Notes: generated by a model from the letters alone, not told the origin. Shown: positions 37,171 through 46,323, numbered from the stretch's first letter. The stretch is 48,345 nt of DNA from an uncultured Streptococcus sp. (GCA_934215455.1 CAKPZX010000007.1:1-48345), one strand, 5' to 3'. A program made the numbers and translations.

Positions 37171-37554
37171 ATGGCAAAAACAATTCATACAGATAAAGCA
37201 CCCGCAGCAATTGGACCTTATGTTCAAGGGAAAATCGTAGGGAATCTTCTCTTTGCAAGTGGACAAGTTCCCTTGTCACCTGAAACAGGCGAAATCATTG
37301 GCGAAACCATCCAAGAACAAACAGAACAAGTCTTAAAGAATATTGGGGCTATTTTGGAAGAGGCTGGGACAGACTTTGACCACGTGGTGAAAACCACTTG
37401 TTTCTTAAGTGATATGAATGACTTTGTACCTTTTAATGAGGTCTATAAAACAGTCTTTACTACAGAGTTTCCAGCTCGATCTGCTGTTGAAGTAGCACGC
37501 CTGCCACGTGATGTGAAGGTTGAAATTGAAGTTATTGCGGAAATCAAAGCCTAA
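37171..37554 (+). CDS. ridA: RidA family enamine/imine deaminase
   Basis: RidA hydrolyses reactive 2-aminoacrylate-type enamines released by PLP enzymes, protecting against metabolite damage. The 127-residue length fits the family. Motifs include APAAIGPYVQG, LLFASGQVPLSPETG and the C-terminal PARSAVEVARLPRDVKVEIEVIA, which includes the conserved Arg of the active site. ATG 37171 was chosen since GGAGAA lies 7 bases upstream; the in-frame TTG at 37159 is before that site. It is probably co-transcribed with obgE. Confidence 0.93.
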   Translation: MAKTIHTDKAPAAIGPYVQGKIVGNLLFASGQVPLSPETGEIIGETIQEQTEQVLKNIGAILEEAGTDFDHVVKTTCFLSDMNDFVPFNEVYKTVFTTEFPARSAVEVARLPRDVKVEIEVIAEIKA

Positions 37555-37575
37555 TAACCATTCAAAGACAAAAAG

Positions 37576-37614
37576 ACAGAGTGGAGAGCAGGAAACTGTA
37601 GGCCACTCTGTTTT
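37576..37614 (+). terminator. Terminator after ridA
   Basis: A 9-bp stem ACAGAGTGG/CCACTCTGT (37576-37584 with 37603-37611) with an 18-base loop is followed by TTTTATTTAT. The T-tract is imperfect, and rapZ starts only 17 bases later with no visible promoter, so readthrough is likely. Confidence 0.7.
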
Positions 37615-37631
37615 ATTTATGGGAGGAGAAA

Positions 37632-38522
37632 ATGACAGAAAGTAAGATTCAACTGGTCATGGTAACAGGGATGAGCGGTGCGGGCAAGACCGTCGCCATC
37701 CAATCGTTTGAGGATTTGGGTTACTTTACCATCGATAATATGCCACCGGCGCTCTTGCTGAAATTTATTGAGCTCATGCGCCACAGTCCCGATAACAATA
37801 AATTAGCCGTTGTTGTGGATATGCGGAGCCGTTCTTTTTTCAATGAAATTCGCACCATTTTGGATGAATTGGACAACCAAGAAGACCTGGATTTCAAAGT
37901 CTTGTTCTTGGATGCTACGGACAGTGAGTTGGTAGCACGATACAAGGAAACTCGTCGTAGTCACCCACTAGCAGCAGATGGCCGTGTTTTAGATGGGATT
38001 ACCTTAGAGCGAGAGCTCTTGTCTCCTTTAAAAAATATCAGTCAAAATGTGGTGGACACGACTGAGTTGACACCTCGTAATCTGAGAAAAACGATCGCAG
38101 AACAATTTGCCAGTCAAGACAATCAGCCAGATTTTCGGGTTGAGGTCATGTCATTTGGGTTTAAATATGGACTTCCGATCGATGCTGACCTTGTCTTTGA
38201 CGTGCGTTTTCTTCCAAATCCCTACTACAAATTGGAACTTCGGAATTTAACCGGTCAAGATCCAGCAGTCTATGATTATGTCATGGATCACCCTGAATCA
38301 GAGGAGTTTTACAGTCATCTTCATGACTTGATCGTTCCTATTTTACCGTCCTATAAACGGGAGGGTAAATCCGTTCTCACCATCGCTATGGGCTGTACCG
38401 GTGGGCAACACCGATCAGTAGCCTTTGCAGAGCGCTTAGCGCATGATTTAGAAAAAAATTGGCAGGTCAATTGCAGTCATAGGGACAAGGACAGACGGAA
38501 AGAAACGGTGAATCGCTCATGA
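37632..38522 (+). CDS. rapZ: RNase adapter / nucleotide-binding protein RapZ (YvcJ)
   Basis: This P-loop protein of the RapZ/YvcJ family controls glucosamine-6-phosphate synthase RNA in enterobacteria; in Firmicutes the family hydrolyses nucleotides and affects competence. The 296-residue protein has the Walker A GMSGAGKT (13-20) and the conserved C-terminal [27 protein letters not shown] precedes the ATG. It overlaps yvcK by 4 bases (ATGA), and yvcK overlaps whiA the same way, forming the conserved rapZ-yvcK-whiA trio. Confidence 0.93.
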   Translation: MTESKIQLVMVTGMSGAGKTVAIQSFEDLGYFTIDNMPPALLLKFIELMRHSPDNNKLAVVVDMRSRSFFNEIRTILDELDNQEDLDFKVLFLDATDSELVARYKETRRSHPLAADGRVLDGITLERELLSPLKNISQNVVDTTELTPRNLRKTIAEQFASQDNQPDFRVEVMSFGFKYGLPIDADLVFDVRFLPNPYYKLELRNLTGQDPAVYDYVMDHPESEEFYSHLHDLIVPILPSYKREGKSVLTIAMGCTGGQHRSVAFAERLAHDLEKNWQVNCSHRDKDRRKETVNRS

Positions 38523-39496
38523 GAAAACCTAAAGTAACCGTTATTGGAGGAGGAACAGGGATTTCTGTTATTCTCGATAGTCTTAGAAAGAAACCGGTCG
38601 ATATCACTGCCATTGTAACCGTTGCAGATGATGGCGGTAGTTCAGGTGAATTGCGGAAGAACATCCAAAAATTGACACCACCTGGAGATCTTAGAAATGT
38701 GCTGGTTGCCATGTCAGATATGCCTCGTTTTTATGAGAAGGTCTTTCAATACCGCTTTGCAGATGATGATGGACCTTTGGCCGGACACCCTTTGGGAAAC
38801 TTGATCATTGCAGGGATTTCAGAGATGCAAGGCTCGACCTATAATGCCATGCAGTTGTTAACTAAATTCTTTCATACGACCGGCAAGATCTATCCTTCCA
38901 GTGATAGTCCCTTGACCCTTCATGCTGTCTTTCAAGATGGAAAAGAAGTGTTAGGAGAAAGCCACATTGCCAACTACACTGGCATGATTGATCATGTCTA
39001 TGTGACCAATACCTTTGATCAAGAGCGTCCAAAAGCTAGTAAAAAAGTGGTGGAAGCTATTCTTGAAAGTGATATGGTCGTCTTAGGTCCTGGTTCGCTC
39101 TTTACCTCGATCCTTCCAAATTTGATGATCGATGAGATTGGGAAAGCCATCCTCGAAACCAAGGCTCAAGTAGCCTATGTTTGTAACATCATGACCCAAA
39201 GAGGAGAAACTGAGCATTTCACAGACAGTGACCACGTTGCCGTTCTTCATAAACATTTGGGAGAGAAGTTCATCGATACCGTCCTTGTCAATATCAATCA
39301 GGTTCCCGCAGCTTACATGAACAGTAACAAATTTGATGAATACTTGGTGCAGGTAGAGCACGATTTCAAGGGGCTCCACTCGCAAGTTCCCCAAGTGATT
39401 TCTTCTGATTTCTTAAAGCTGGTCAATGGAGGAGCTTTTCATGATGGTGAAAAAGTGGTCGAAGAGTTGATGCAGATCGTGCAGGTGAGAAAATGA
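38519..39496 (+). CDS. yvcK: Gluconeogenesis factor YvcK
   Basis: YvcK is a CofD-like protein that binds UDP-sugars and is needed for growth on gluconeogenic sources and for cell-wall placement in bacilli and pneumococcus. The 325-residue protein has the nucleotide-binding loop [14 protein letters not shown] (about 9-22), [10 protein letters not shown] and the DLRNVL segment, and the later [16 protein letters not shown]. It starts inside the 3' end of rapZ and ends inside the 5' end of whiA, each by 4 bases, so it is translated as part of a coupled trio. Confidence 0.93.
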   Translation: MRKPKVTVIGGGTGISVILDSLRKKPVDITAIVTVADDGGSSGELRKNIQKLTPPGDLRNVLVAMSDMPRFYEKVFQYRFADDDGPLAGHPLGNLIIAGISEMQGSTYNAMQLLTKFFHTTGKIYPSSDSPLTLHAVFQDGKEVLGESHIANYTGMIDHVYVTNTFDQERPKASKKVVEAILESDMVVLGPGSLFTSILPNLMIDEIGKAILETKAQVAYVCNIMTQRGETEHFTDSDHVAVLHKHLGEKFIDTVLVNINQVPAAYMNSNKFDEYLVQVEHDFKGLHSQVPQVISSDFLKLVNGGAFHDGEKVVEELMQIVQVRK

Positions 39497-40410
39497 GTTT
39501 TACGGTTCGTGTCAAAGAAGAATTATTGTCTCTCAAGCGATTTGAAAAGAGTGAATTGGCTGCCATAATCAAGATGTCTGGAAGTCTTGGGATTTCAATG
39601 GGGGGCTTGACGCTTTCGGTGACGACAGAAAATGCCAAGATTGCCCGCCATATTTATGAATTGTTGCATCATTTCTATGAGGCCAAATCGGATATTCGCC
39701 ACCACCAAAAAACCAACTTGAAAAAAAATCGTGTTTACACAGTGTTTTTGGATGAAAAGGTGGAAGAAATTCTTGCTGACTTGCATTTGGCAGATGCCTT
39801 CTTTGGGATTGAGACGGGCATTGATGCTAGTGTTTTAGAAGATGAAGTAGCTAGTCGTGCTTATCTTCGTGGGGCTTTTCTGTCGAGTGGTTCCATCAAG
39901 GATCCTGAAAAAGGAAAGTACCAGTTGGAAATTCATTCTGTTTACACAGACCACGCAGAAGGAATTGCCCTTCTCATGCAAGGATTTTTACTAGATGCGA
40001 AAACCATCGAGCGGAAAAAAGGAGTGGTGACCTATCTGCAACGAGCGGAAGATATTATTGATTTTCTCATTGTAGTAGAGGCCATGCAAGCTATGCAGGA
40101 ATTTGAGTCCATCAAGGTCATGAGAGAGACGCGCAATGACCTCAATCGGGCCAATAATGCCGAGATGGCCAACATTCAGCGAACAGTCACAGCTAGCATG
40201 AAAACCATTAATAATATTAGTAAAATTGTGGATACGGTCGGTCTAGGAAGTTTACCAAGTGACCTGCAAGAAGTTGCCTATATCCGGATGAACCATCCAG
40301 ATTATTCTATCCAGCAGATCGCCGATAGTTTGCAACAACCTATTTCAAAAAGCGGTGTTAACCACCGCTTGCGTAAGATCAATAAGATCGCAGACGATTT
40401 AGACAAATAA
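39493..40410 (+). CDS. whiA: DNA-binding protein WhiA
   Basis: WhiA is a sporulation/cell-division control protein conserved even in non-sporing Firmicutes. The 305-residue protein combines a LAGLIDADG-like homing-endonuclease fold without catalytic acidic residues (about 20-190, e.g. [13 protein letters not shown]) with a C-terminal helix-turn-helix (about 220-305, ending in [19 protein letters not shown]). It is coupled to yvcK by an ATGA overlap, and its stop codon is immediately followed by a terminator. Confidence 0.94.
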   Translation: MSFTVRVKEELLSLKRFEKSELAAIIKMSGSLGISMGGLTLSVTTENAKIARHIYELLHHFYEAKSDIRHHQKTNLKKNRVYTVFLDEKVEEILADLHLADAFFGIETGIDASVLEDEVASRAYLRGAFLSSGSIKDPEKGKYQLEIHSVYTDHAEGIALLMQGFLLDAKTIERKKGVVTYLQRAEDIIDFLIVVEAMQAMQEFESIKVMRETRNDLNRANNAEMANIQRTVTASMKTINNISKIVDTVGLGSLPSDLQEVAYIRMNHPDYSIQQIADSLQQPISKSGVNHRLRKINKIADDLDK

Positions 40411-40429
40411 AAAAGGCCAAAGGCCTTTT
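40411..40429 (+). terminator. Terminator after whiA
   Basis: AAAAGGCC-AAA-GGCCTTTT begins one base after the whiA stop codon. The same core, inside a 22-bp identical block, recurs at 40676-40697. Confidence 0.9.
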
Positions 40430-40451
40430 ATAATGAGGTTAAAGTCTTTTT

Positions 40452-40590
40452 AAAAACTTTCCTTAGGTGAGTACGGACGTCAGCGAACTTCATAGAAGTT
40501 CCATGACTTAGTTTTGAGCCTAATGTCTCAAAACTCCCGAGTGCCTGAAACGTATTGTTTCAGGCACTTTTCTCACAGCGGAAAGTTTTT
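40452..40590. repeat. 139-bp palindromic element with a four-stem fold
   Basis: An 11-bp outer stem AAAAACTTTCC/GGAAAGTTTTT (40452-40462 with 40580-40590), then GTGAG/CTCAC (40467-40471 with 40572-40576), closes three hairpins. These are GAACTTC/GAAGTTC (40485-40501), AGTTTTGAG/CTCAAAACT (40510-40535) and a 13-pair stem built on AGTGCCTGAAAC (40539-40569). No open reading frame is supported. With the flanking AT-rich sequence 40591-40675 it fills the 290-base gap between whiA and the reductase. It could be a miniature mobile repeat or a structured RNA. Confidence 0.8.
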
Positions 40591-40676
40591 GTATTTTCTT
40601 GATTCATACTAAAAATAGGAACTCATTTTTACTTCTTTGCAGAATCGATTAACTTAAAATAGTTTGACTTCAATTT

Positions 40677-40699
40677 AAAAAAGGCCAAAGGCCTTTTTT
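40677..40699. terminator. Terminator of the ferredoxin-NADP reductase gene
   Basis: AAAAAAGGCC-AAA-GGCCTTTTTT is symmetrical, so it can act on both strands. It lies one base beyond the minus-strand reductase stop codon. Confidence 0.9.
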
Positions 40700-40700
40700 A

Positions 40701-41669
40701 TTATAAACTAGTTGAGTGGGTTGGTTGGACTTTCTTATCTGGATAGATGTAGTTGATGGCATTGTTTACGGCTGTTGGAGCTTCCCCCAGACCTGTAGCG
40801 ATGAGATCAATCTTTCCTTCGTAGAAGCAGCAGTCTCCACAGGCATAAATTCCAGGAAGGCTGGTTTCTTGTTTTTGGTTCACCTTGATTTTATGGCGTT
40901 GCAATTCTACACCCCATTCTTTCAAGTTTCCGATAGAAGATTTAAAGCCATAGTTGACAAATAAGTGATCAATCGGGATGAGTTCGGTTTCATCGGATTT
41001 AACTTTTGTGATTTCAAGATGAGTGGCATGACCATTTTCGCCAATCAAGCGGCTAGGAACAAATGGTGTTTTGATGCTGACAGAAGATTGCTTGAGTTCT
41101 TCTACACTGTGTTCTAAGGCACGAAAGTTGTCCCGTCGGTGAACGATTGTAGTTGGAGCAATCTTGTCAAAAGCAAGAGCCCAGTCCACAGCAGAGTCCC
41201 CACCACCAAGGACGGTCACCTGTTGTCCTTCATATTGTTGGATGTTTGAAACATGGTAGTGGACGTTATCAAAGTCTTCAGCTCCCTCGATATCAAGAGC
41301 GCGTGGCTTAAAGGCACCGCCACCCATGGCAATGATAACTGCTTTAGACTGATGAACCTGTCGAGAAGTAGTGATAATGAAGAGGTCACCCTCTTTTTGA
41401 ATATCCTCTACAGTTTCATTGAGGAAGATCGGTGTATCGAATCGTTTGACTTGCTCGATCAAGCGGTTGCTTAATTCTTCACCTGTTAAATTGGTAAATC
41501 CGGGTACATCGAGGATACTTTTTTCTGGATAGAGAATGGCTGGTTGCCCTCCCAGTTGAGGTAAGGAATCAATCAGTTTGACTTTAACTTGGCGCATATT
41601 GCCATAAAAAGCAGCAAACAGACCAACTGGTCCGCCCCCAACAATCGTAATATCATAAATTTCTGACAT
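40701..41669 (-). CDS. Ferredoxin/flavodoxin-NADP(+) reductase, TrxB-like type
   Basis: This 322-residue FAD- and NADPH-binding oxidoreductase resembles B. subtilis YumC. Motifs are the FAD fold GGGPVGLFAAFYG (about 11-23), the NADPH fold GGGDSAVDWAL (about 155-165) and the C-terminal FAD site GIYACGDCCFYEGKIDLIATGLGEA (shown in part). It lacks the CxxC redox pair in the NADPH domain, which distinguishes it from true thioredoxin reductase, a common mislabel. AAGGAG precedes the ATG. It is divergent from rpsU. Confidence 0.9.
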   Translation of the reverse strand: MSEIYDITIVGGGPVGLFAAFYGNMRQVKVKLIDSLPQLGGQPAILYPEKSILDVPGFTNLTGEELSNRLIEQVKRFDTPIFLNETVEDIQKEGDLFIITTSRQVHQSKAVIIAMGGGAFKPRALDIEGAEDFDNVHYHVSNIQQYEGQQVTVLGGGDSAVDWALAFDKIAPTTIVHRRDNFRALEHSVEELKQSSVSIKTPFVPSRLIGENGHATHLEITKVKSDETELIPIDHLFVNYGFKSSIGNLKEWGVELQRHKIKVNQKQETSLPGIYACGDCCFYEGKIDLIATGLGEAPTAVNNAINYIYPDKKVQPTHSTSL

Positions 41670-41699
41670 GGTATCTCCTTCAGGGTTTTCTTTGTTTCC

Positions 41700-41728
41700 A
41701 TTGTATCATAAAATAGGAAGAATGAAAA
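41700..41728 (-). promoter_or_regulatory. Promoter of the ferredoxin-NADP reductase gene
   Basis: On the minus strand TTTTCA (41728-41723), 17 bases, then TACAAT (41705-41700) with a TGA extension. It leaves a leader of about 24 bases with AAGGAG. Confidence 0.6.
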
Positions 41729-41785
41729 AGTCGGAAAAAAGAAATGGCATGAAGGTTAGGAAGGCTAGAAAAGTTTTAAAAGATC

Positions 41786-41814
41786 TTGACAGCACCTTTA
41801 AAGTATGATAAAAT
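41786..41814 (+). promoter_or_regulatory. Promoter of rpsU
   Basis: A perfect TTGACA (41786-41791), 17 bases, then TAAAAT (41809-41814) with a TGA extension. This is the strongest promoter seen in the window, as expected for a ribosomal protein. Confidence 0.88.
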
Positions 41815-41848
41815 AATTAAGATTTTAGGCTTGAAGGGAGTGAAAAAT

Positions 41849-42025
41849 ATGTCAAAAACAGTAGTACGTAAGAATGAATCTCTTGACGATGCTCTTCGTC
41901 GTTTCAAACGTGCGGTTACTAAAGCTGGTACTCTTCAAGAAACACGCAAACGTGAATTCTATGAAAAACCTTCTGTAAAACGTAAACGTAAATCAGAAGC
42001 AGCTCGTAAACGTAAAAAATTCTAA
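41849..42025 (+). CDS. rpsU: 30S ribosomal protein S21
   Basis: This is a small basic protein of the 30S subunit that helps form initiation complexes. The 58-residue sequence starts [21 protein letters not shown] and ends in an Arg/Lys-rich tail ([15 protein letters not shown]), as in Firmicute S21. I set the start at ATG 41849, after GAAGGGAG; a longer in-frame start at 41786 would begin inside the -35 box. A terminator follows 10 bases after the stop, so here rpsU is not joined to dnaG and rpoD, although they lie close by in the order rpsU-(mscL)-dnaG-rpoD. Confidence 0.97.
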
Positions 42026-42035
42026 TTGAATACAG

Positions 42036-42058
42036 AAACAGACTTCGGTCTGTTTTTT
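42036..42058 (+). terminator. Terminator after rpsU
   Basis: AAACAGAC with GTCTGTTT (42036-42043 and 42048-42055) is closed by a TTCG tetraloop and followed by T residues. Confidence 0.93.
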
Positions 42059-42082
42059 GTTTTTTTCTCATCTATCAAAGAC

Positions 42083-42113
42083 AAAAAAACCGACCTTCCA
42101 GCTAGAAGATCGG
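42083..42113 (-). terminator. Terminator of mscL
   Basis: On the minus strand CCGATCTTC pairs with GAAGGTCGG (one G-U pair) and runs into seven T (42089-42083). T residues on the other side (42115 on) could also let it back up the rpsU terminator. Confidence 0.85.
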
Positions 42114-42126
42114 ATCTTTTTTCTGA

Positions 42127-42507
42127 TTATTTGTTTGCAAGCAAGTCGCGGATTTCAGCAAGCAACTCTTCTTGAGTAGGAGCAGCAGCTTCTTCTTCGA
42201 CAGCTTCTTCTTTTTTACCAAGGTTTTGTGCTTTTTCAGCAGCTTTAACGATAAAGAAGAGAACAGTTCCAATGACGATGAAGTTGATTACTGCGCTCAA
42301 GAAGCTACCGTAAGCAACACCGTTCCATGACAATTCAGCGATTTTATCAACACCAGCAGCTTTCAAAGCTGGGTTCAAAATAAGTGGTGTGATGATATCG
42401 TTAACAAGTGATGTCACGATGGCACCAAATGCAGCCCCGATAATCACTGCAACAGCAAGGTCAACAACGTTTCCACGAAGGAGGAAAGCTTTCAATTCTT
42501 TTAACAT
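42127..42507 (-). CDS. mscL: Large-conductance mechanosensitive channel MscL
   Basis: MscL opens under membrane tension to release solutes during osmotic downshock. The 126-residue protein has the amphipathic N-terminal MLKELKAFLLRGNVVDLAVAVIIGAAFGAIV leading into TM1 (motif in part: NVVDLAVAVIIG), a periplasmic loop, TM2 (about 66-88) and an acidic cytoplasmic tail (EEAVEEEAAAPTQEELLAEI) that forms the C-terminal helical bundle. It is inserted on the opposite strand between rpsU and dnaG. Confidence 0.95.
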   Translation of the reverse strand: MLKELKAFLLRGNVVDLAVAVIIGAAFGAIVTSLVNDIITPLILNPALKAAGVDKIAELSWNGVAYGSFLSAVINFIVIGTVLFFIVKAAEKAQNLGKKEEAVEEEAAAPTQEELLAEIRDLLANK

Positions 42508-42656
42508 ATCCTATATATGTCCTTTCATAATAATTTTTTACTATGATAGTATAACGGAAAAAATTGCGACTGACAAGAAATATGCCCAATTTTTTTTAAA
42601 ATTAGTGATAAAGGTTGAAAATCTTTTCTTTTCTGTGTGAAATCGGTAGGAAAAAA

Positions 42657-42685
42657 TTTACTTTTACTAACTTTTAGTATAAAAT
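42657..42685 (+). promoter_or_regulatory. Candidate promoter of dnaG-rpoD
   Basis: TTTACT (42657-42662), 17 bases, then TAAAAT (42680-42685) gives a leader that retains the GGAGG (42711-42715) of dnaG. A second extended -10, TGGTAAAAT (42702-42710), also exists but would start transcription after that ribosome site. Confidence 0.5.
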
Positions 42686-42723
42686 ATAAAGTGATAATCT
42701 ATGGTAAAATGGAGGCACTGTTT

Positions 42724-44502
42724 ATGGTTGATAAAGAGCTGATTGCAGAAATTAAAAACAGTGTAAACATTGTTGAAGTCATTGGAGAAGTTGTTTCTTT
42801 GACCAAGGCGGGCCGTAACTTTTTAGGCCTCTGTCCTTTTCATGGTGAAAAGACTCCTTCCTTTAATGTCGTTGAAGACAAGCAGTTTTACCATTGTTTC
42901 GGATGTGGTCGCTCTGGAGATGTCTTTAAGTTTATTGAGGACTACCGTGGAGTCGCCTTTATGGATGCGGTCCAGATCGTAGCGGACAAGGCTGGCATTG
43001 CGCTTCAGTACCAGGCAAGACCTGCCCAATCAGCGTCTGTCAATCCAAACCAAGAACTTTATGAGATTCATCAGGAAGCTAGTAAGTTTTATCAGGCGAT
43101 TTTGATGACGACTAAGATGGGGGAAGAAGCGCGACACTATCTGCATGAACGTGGTCTGACGGATGAAGTAATCCGACATTTTCAATTGGGCTTAGCGCCT
43201 ACAGAAGGAAATTATCTCTATCGAAATCTCTCTGAGAAATTCTCTGAGAAAGTGATTACCGATTCAGGTTTGTTTACAATCTCAGATGCAGGAACGGTTT
43301 TTGATGCCTTTCAGGATCGGATCATGTTTCCCTTGACGGATGATAGTGGACGGGTCATTGCCTTTTCTGGTAGGTTGTGGAAACTGACGGAGGATGGCAG
43401 TCATCAAGCTAAGTACAAGAATAGTCGTAGTACCCGTCTATTTAATAAAAGTTATGAACTTTATCATTTGGATCAAGCCAAGACGAGCGCCAAAAAGCAA
43501 CATGAAATGTATATCATGGAAGGCTTTATGGATGTCATTGCGGCATATCGAGCTGGGATAGAAAATGCAGTCGCCTCCATGGGGACAGCTTTGACACCAG
43601 AGCACGTCCAGCACCTGTCTCATTTTACCAAAAAGGTCATCTTGACCTATGATGGGGATAAGGCAGGACTTGAAGCAACAGCTAAGGCCTTGGATGTCTT
43701 GCAGGATCTGGAGTTGGAGATCGTCCGTATCCCTGATCAGATGGACCCTGATGAATACCTCCAAAAGACGTCCCCAGAAGATCTAGCTACCCTCTTGAAG
43801 AATTCTCGAATCAGTAAGGTTGAATTCTTGATGCACTACTGGAAACCCCAGTATATTGAGAACTTGCAGGCGCAAATTGAGTTTGTCGAAAAGCTGGCAC
43901 CGATGATCGCCCAGACGCGCTCCATTACAGCGCAAAACACCTATATTTATAAGTTGGCCGATTTATTACCGGACTTTGATTACTTACAGATTGAGCAAAT
44001 TGTCAATAATAGTCGCTTACATCAACGGCAAGAAGCACAAGAAGGTGGACGATCAAAAACGTCGAATTTTTCAGTGGAGCTCTTGCCGAATCGTGGGATG
44101 ACGCGCTTGATCAAGGCGGAAAATCATTTATTAAGTAGGATGAAGGATTTTCCAATGGTCCTCAATGATTACCGTTTGCAACCTGATTTTACCTTCGACA
44201 CGCCGGAGTTACAGATCTTGTATCAATTGCTCTGTCAAAATGGAGAAGTCACCTCTCAGGATCTATCCGAGCAGCCTGAAGGGGTCCAGCACGCCTGGTA
44301 CCGCATGTTAGAAGAAGATTTACCAGAAGAGATAGCAGATGGTGAGTTAGAAGAAGTAGAAGCGACGCGGAATCGTGAACTTCTTCGAAAAGAAAGTCAA
44401 CAAATTGGAAATAAAGTGAAGGAAGCTTCCTCAATAGGGGATGCGGAAAAAGCTTTATTGGAACTCGAGCGTTTAATCGCTCAAAAAAGAAGAATGGAGT
44501 AA
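42724..44502 (+). CDS. dnaG: DNA primase DnaG
   Basis: DnaG makes RNA primers at the replication fork. The 592-residue protein has the N-terminal zinc finger (Cys37, His40, Cys58, Cys61), the RNA-polymerase domain with the TOPRIM segment ([13 protein letters not shown] and [12 protein letters not shown], about 260-320) and a C-terminal helicase-binding domain. Start at ATG 42724 (GGAGG 8 bases upstream, N-terminus [14 protein letters not shown]). A longer in-frame GTG at 42637 has no ribosome site and overlaps the promoter region. It lies 2 bases before rpoD, so the two are an operon. Confidence 0.96.
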   Translation: MVDKELIAEIKNSVNIVEVIGEVVSLTKAGRNFLGLCPFHGEKTPSFNVVEDKQFYHCFGCGRSGDVFKFIEDYRGVAFMDAVQIVADKAGIALQYQARPAQSASVNPNQELYEIHQEASKFYQAILMTTKMGEEARHYLHERGLTDEVIRHFQLGLAPTEGNYLYRNLSEKFSEKVITDSGLFTISDAGTVFDAFQDRIMFPLTDDSGRVIAFSGRLWKLTEDGSHQAKYKNSRSTRLFNKSYELYHLDQAKTSAKKQHEMYIMEGFMDVIAAYRAGIENAVASMGTALTPEHVQHLSHFTKKVILTYDGDKAGLEATAKALDVLQDLELEIVRIPDQMDPDEYLQKTSPEDLATLLKNSRISKVEFLMHYWKPQYIENLQAQIEFVEKLAPMIAQTRSITAQNTYIYKLADLLPDFDYLQIEQIVNNSRLHQRQEAQEGGRSKTSNFSVELLPNRGMTRLIKAENHLLSRMKDFPMVLNDYRLQPDFTFDTPELQILYQLLCQNGEVTSQDLSEQPEGVQHAWYRMLEEDLPEEIADGELEEVEATRNRELLRKESQQIGNKVKEASSIGDAEKALLELERLIAQKRRME

Positions 44503-44504
44503 GA

Positions 44505-45614
44505 ATGGCTAAAGAACAAAAAGATATTACAACATTGGACGTTCAAATTGCAGAATTTATTCGCAGCCACAAGAAAAGCGGAACTGCAACAGATGATGAA
44601 ATTAATGACCAATTGGTTATTCCATTCACGCTAGATGCAGATGGGATTGAAGATCTTTTGCAACGTATTCAAGATGCAGGAATTTCGATCACTGATAAAG
44701 ACGGCAACCCAAGTGCGCGTGTGTTGAACAATGAGGAAGAGCCAGAGTTGTCAGATGAGGAATTGCTTGGAAGCAACTCTGCTAAGGTCAATGACCCGGT
44801 ACGGATGTACTTGAAAGAAATTGGGGTTGTTCCTCTTTTGACCAATGAGGAAGAACAAGAATTGGCTATCTTGGTGGAACAAGGTGACTTGGAAGCTAAG
44901 CAACGTCTAGCAGAAGCTAACCTTCGTTTGGTTGTATCCATTGCGAAACGTTACGTTGGTCGTGGAATGCAATTTTTGGATTTGATCCAAGAAGGAAACA
45001 TGGGCTTGATGAAGGCGGTTGATAAGTTCGACTATACCAAAGGGTTCAAGTTCTCTACTTATGCTACTTGGTGGATCCGTCAGGCCATCACTCGTGCCAT
45101 TGCAGACCAAGCGCGTACCATTCGGATTCCTGTTCACATGGTGGAAACCATTAACAAGTTGGTTCGTGAACAACGCAATCTTTTACAAGAATTGGGACAA
45201 GATCCAACACCTGAACAAATCGCTGAACGTATGGATATGACACCAGACAAGGTGCGTGAAATCTTGAAGATTGCGCAAGAGCCTGTTTCTCTTGAAACTC
45301 CAATCGGGGAAGAAGACGATAGCCATTTGGGAGATTTCATCGAAGACGAAGTGATTGAAAATCCAGTAGACTACACCACTCGTGTGGTACTACGCGAACA
45401 ATTGGATGAAGTCCTCGATACTCTGACAGACCGTGAAGAAAATGTTTTGCGTCTTCGTTTTGGTCTCGATGATGGAAAAATGCGGACCTTGGAAGATGTG
45501 GGGAAAGTCTTCAACGTGACCCGTGAACGGATCCGTCAGATCGAAGCCAAAGCCCTCCGCAAACTCCGCCACCCAAGCAGAAGCAAACCATTGCGTGACT
45601 TTATAGAGGATTAA
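44505..45614 (+). CDS. rpoD: RNA polymerase primary sigma factor RpoD (SigA)
   Basis: RpoD is the housekeeping sigma factor. The 369-residue protein has a short region 1.1, region 1.2 ([17 protein letters not shown]), regions 2.1-2.4 with [19 protein letters not shown] and [13 protein letters not shown] (which recognises -10), region 3, and region 4.2 with [20 protein letters not shown], the -35 helix-turn-helix. GGAGTAAGA precedes the ATG, and dnaG ends 2 bases upstream. It is followed not by a single terminator but by the array at 45618-45858. Confidence 0.97.
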   Translation: MAKEQKDITTLDVQIAEFIRSHKKSGTATDDEINDQLVIPFTLDADGIEDLLQRIQDAGISITDKDGNPSARVLNNEEEPELSDEELLGSNSAKVNDPVRMYLKEIGVVPLLTNEEEQELAILVEQGDLEAKQRLAEANLRLVVSIAKRYVGRGMQFLDLIQEGNMGLMKAVDKFDYTKGFKFSTYATWWIRQAITRAIADQARTIRIPVHMVETINKLVREQRNLLQELGQDPTPEQIAERMDMTPDKVREILKIAQEPVSLETPIGEEDDSHLGDFIEDEVIENPVDYTTRVVLREQLDEVLDTLTDREENVLRLRFGLDDGKMRTLEDVGKVFNVTRERIRQIEAKALRKLRHPSRSKPLRDFIED

Positions 45615-45617
45615 AAA

Positions 45618-45858
45618 GGTCCGGGGGACCTTTTTAACGGTCACCTAAAAACCAAAGAGTGGCCAGGTCCGGGGGACCTTTTTAACGGCCACCTAAAAAC
45701 CAAAGAGTGGCCAGGTCCGGGGGACCTTTTTAACGGCCACCTAAAAACCAAAGAGTGGCCAGCTCCGGGGGATCTTTTTAACCCGAGCCGAAAAATTCGG
45801 AAGCGAGGAAGGTTCTGCGGATCTTTTTAACCCGAGCCAAGAAATTCTATCGAGAGTA
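45618..45858 (+). repeat. Tandem array of terminator-like 48-bp units after rpoD
   Basis: Five units start at 45618, 45666, 45714, 45762 and 45811. Units 1-3 are 48 bp and almost identical (only one C/T change, in GGTCAC versus GGCCAC). Unit 4 is 49 bp and diverged, and unit 5 is more so. Each holds GGTCC-GGG-GGACC followed by TTTTTAA, a terminator hairpin, and then GGCCAC...GTGGCC, a second stem with a 14-base loop. Where bases in units 4 and 5 change, G-U pairs or a replacement stem CCGAA/TTCGG keep folding possible. No frame is open through it. Confidence 0.9.
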
Positions 45859-45880
45859 AAATAGCAAAAAAGGAAGTCAT

Positions 45881-46210
45881 ATGGCATATACAACTGAGCA
45901 AATTGAAGAAATTAAAAATAAAATCTTAAATGCTTTGGAAGAGGTAATCGATCCGGAGCTTGGGATTGACATTGTCAATTTAGGTCTTGTCTACGAGATC
46001 CATTTTGACGGTGAAACTGGAGCAACCATCATTGATATGACCCTAACGACTATGGGATGTCCATTAGCGGATCTTCTGACAGATCAGATTCATGATGTTT
46101 TAGCAGAAGTAGAAGAAGTGACATCTGTGGATGTGAAGTTGGTCTGGTATCCTGCTTGGACGGTTGAAAAGATGAGCCGTTACGCACGGATTGCACTTGG
46201 AATTAGTTAA
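45881..46210 (+). CDS. MIP18/DUF59 family Fe-S cluster assembly factor
   Basis: This 109-residue cytoplasmic protein of the MIP18 family acts in iron-sulfur cluster maturation or delivery (SufT-like). It has the signature EVIDPELGIDIVNLGLVYEI (about 21-40) and the cysteine Cys60 in LTTMGCPLADLL, plus W-P-A-W near the C-terminus. AAAAGGAAG precedes the ATG. It is not in a suf cluster here. It stands alone between the terminator array and its own terminator; a promoter may lie within 45839-45870 (GAGTAAAATAG), but this is weak. Confidence 0.9.
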   Translation: MAYTTEQIEEIKNKILNALEEVIDPELGIDIVNLGLVYEIHFDGETGATIIDMTLTTMGCPLADLLTDQIHDVLAEVEEVTSVDVKLVWYPAWTVEKMSRYARIALGIS

Positions 46211-46229
46211 CCATTCTATGCATCAAAAC

Positions 46230-46270
46230 AAATCAGAGGTTGGGGTTTCCCTAACCTCTGATTTATTTAT
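46230..46270 (+). terminator. Terminator after the MIP18-type gene
   Basis: A 16-pair stem (46230-46245 with 46249-46264, one G-U) has a TTT loop. The downstream T-tract (TTTATTTAT) is imperfect. Confidence 0.85.
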
Positions 46271-46323
46271 CCCTGTTTTTTTGAACAAGCATTTACAAAT
46301 TCTTAGCAAATTTTCAGATAAAG

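Noticed and set aside
42637..42723. 29-codon N-terminal extension of DnaG from a GTG
   Set aside because: No ribosome site, it overlaps promoter sequences, and known primases start near MVDKELI at 42724.
45618..45858. Possible CRISPR array
   Set aside because: The 48-bp units are repeats from end to end with no unique spacers, and no cas genes are nearby.
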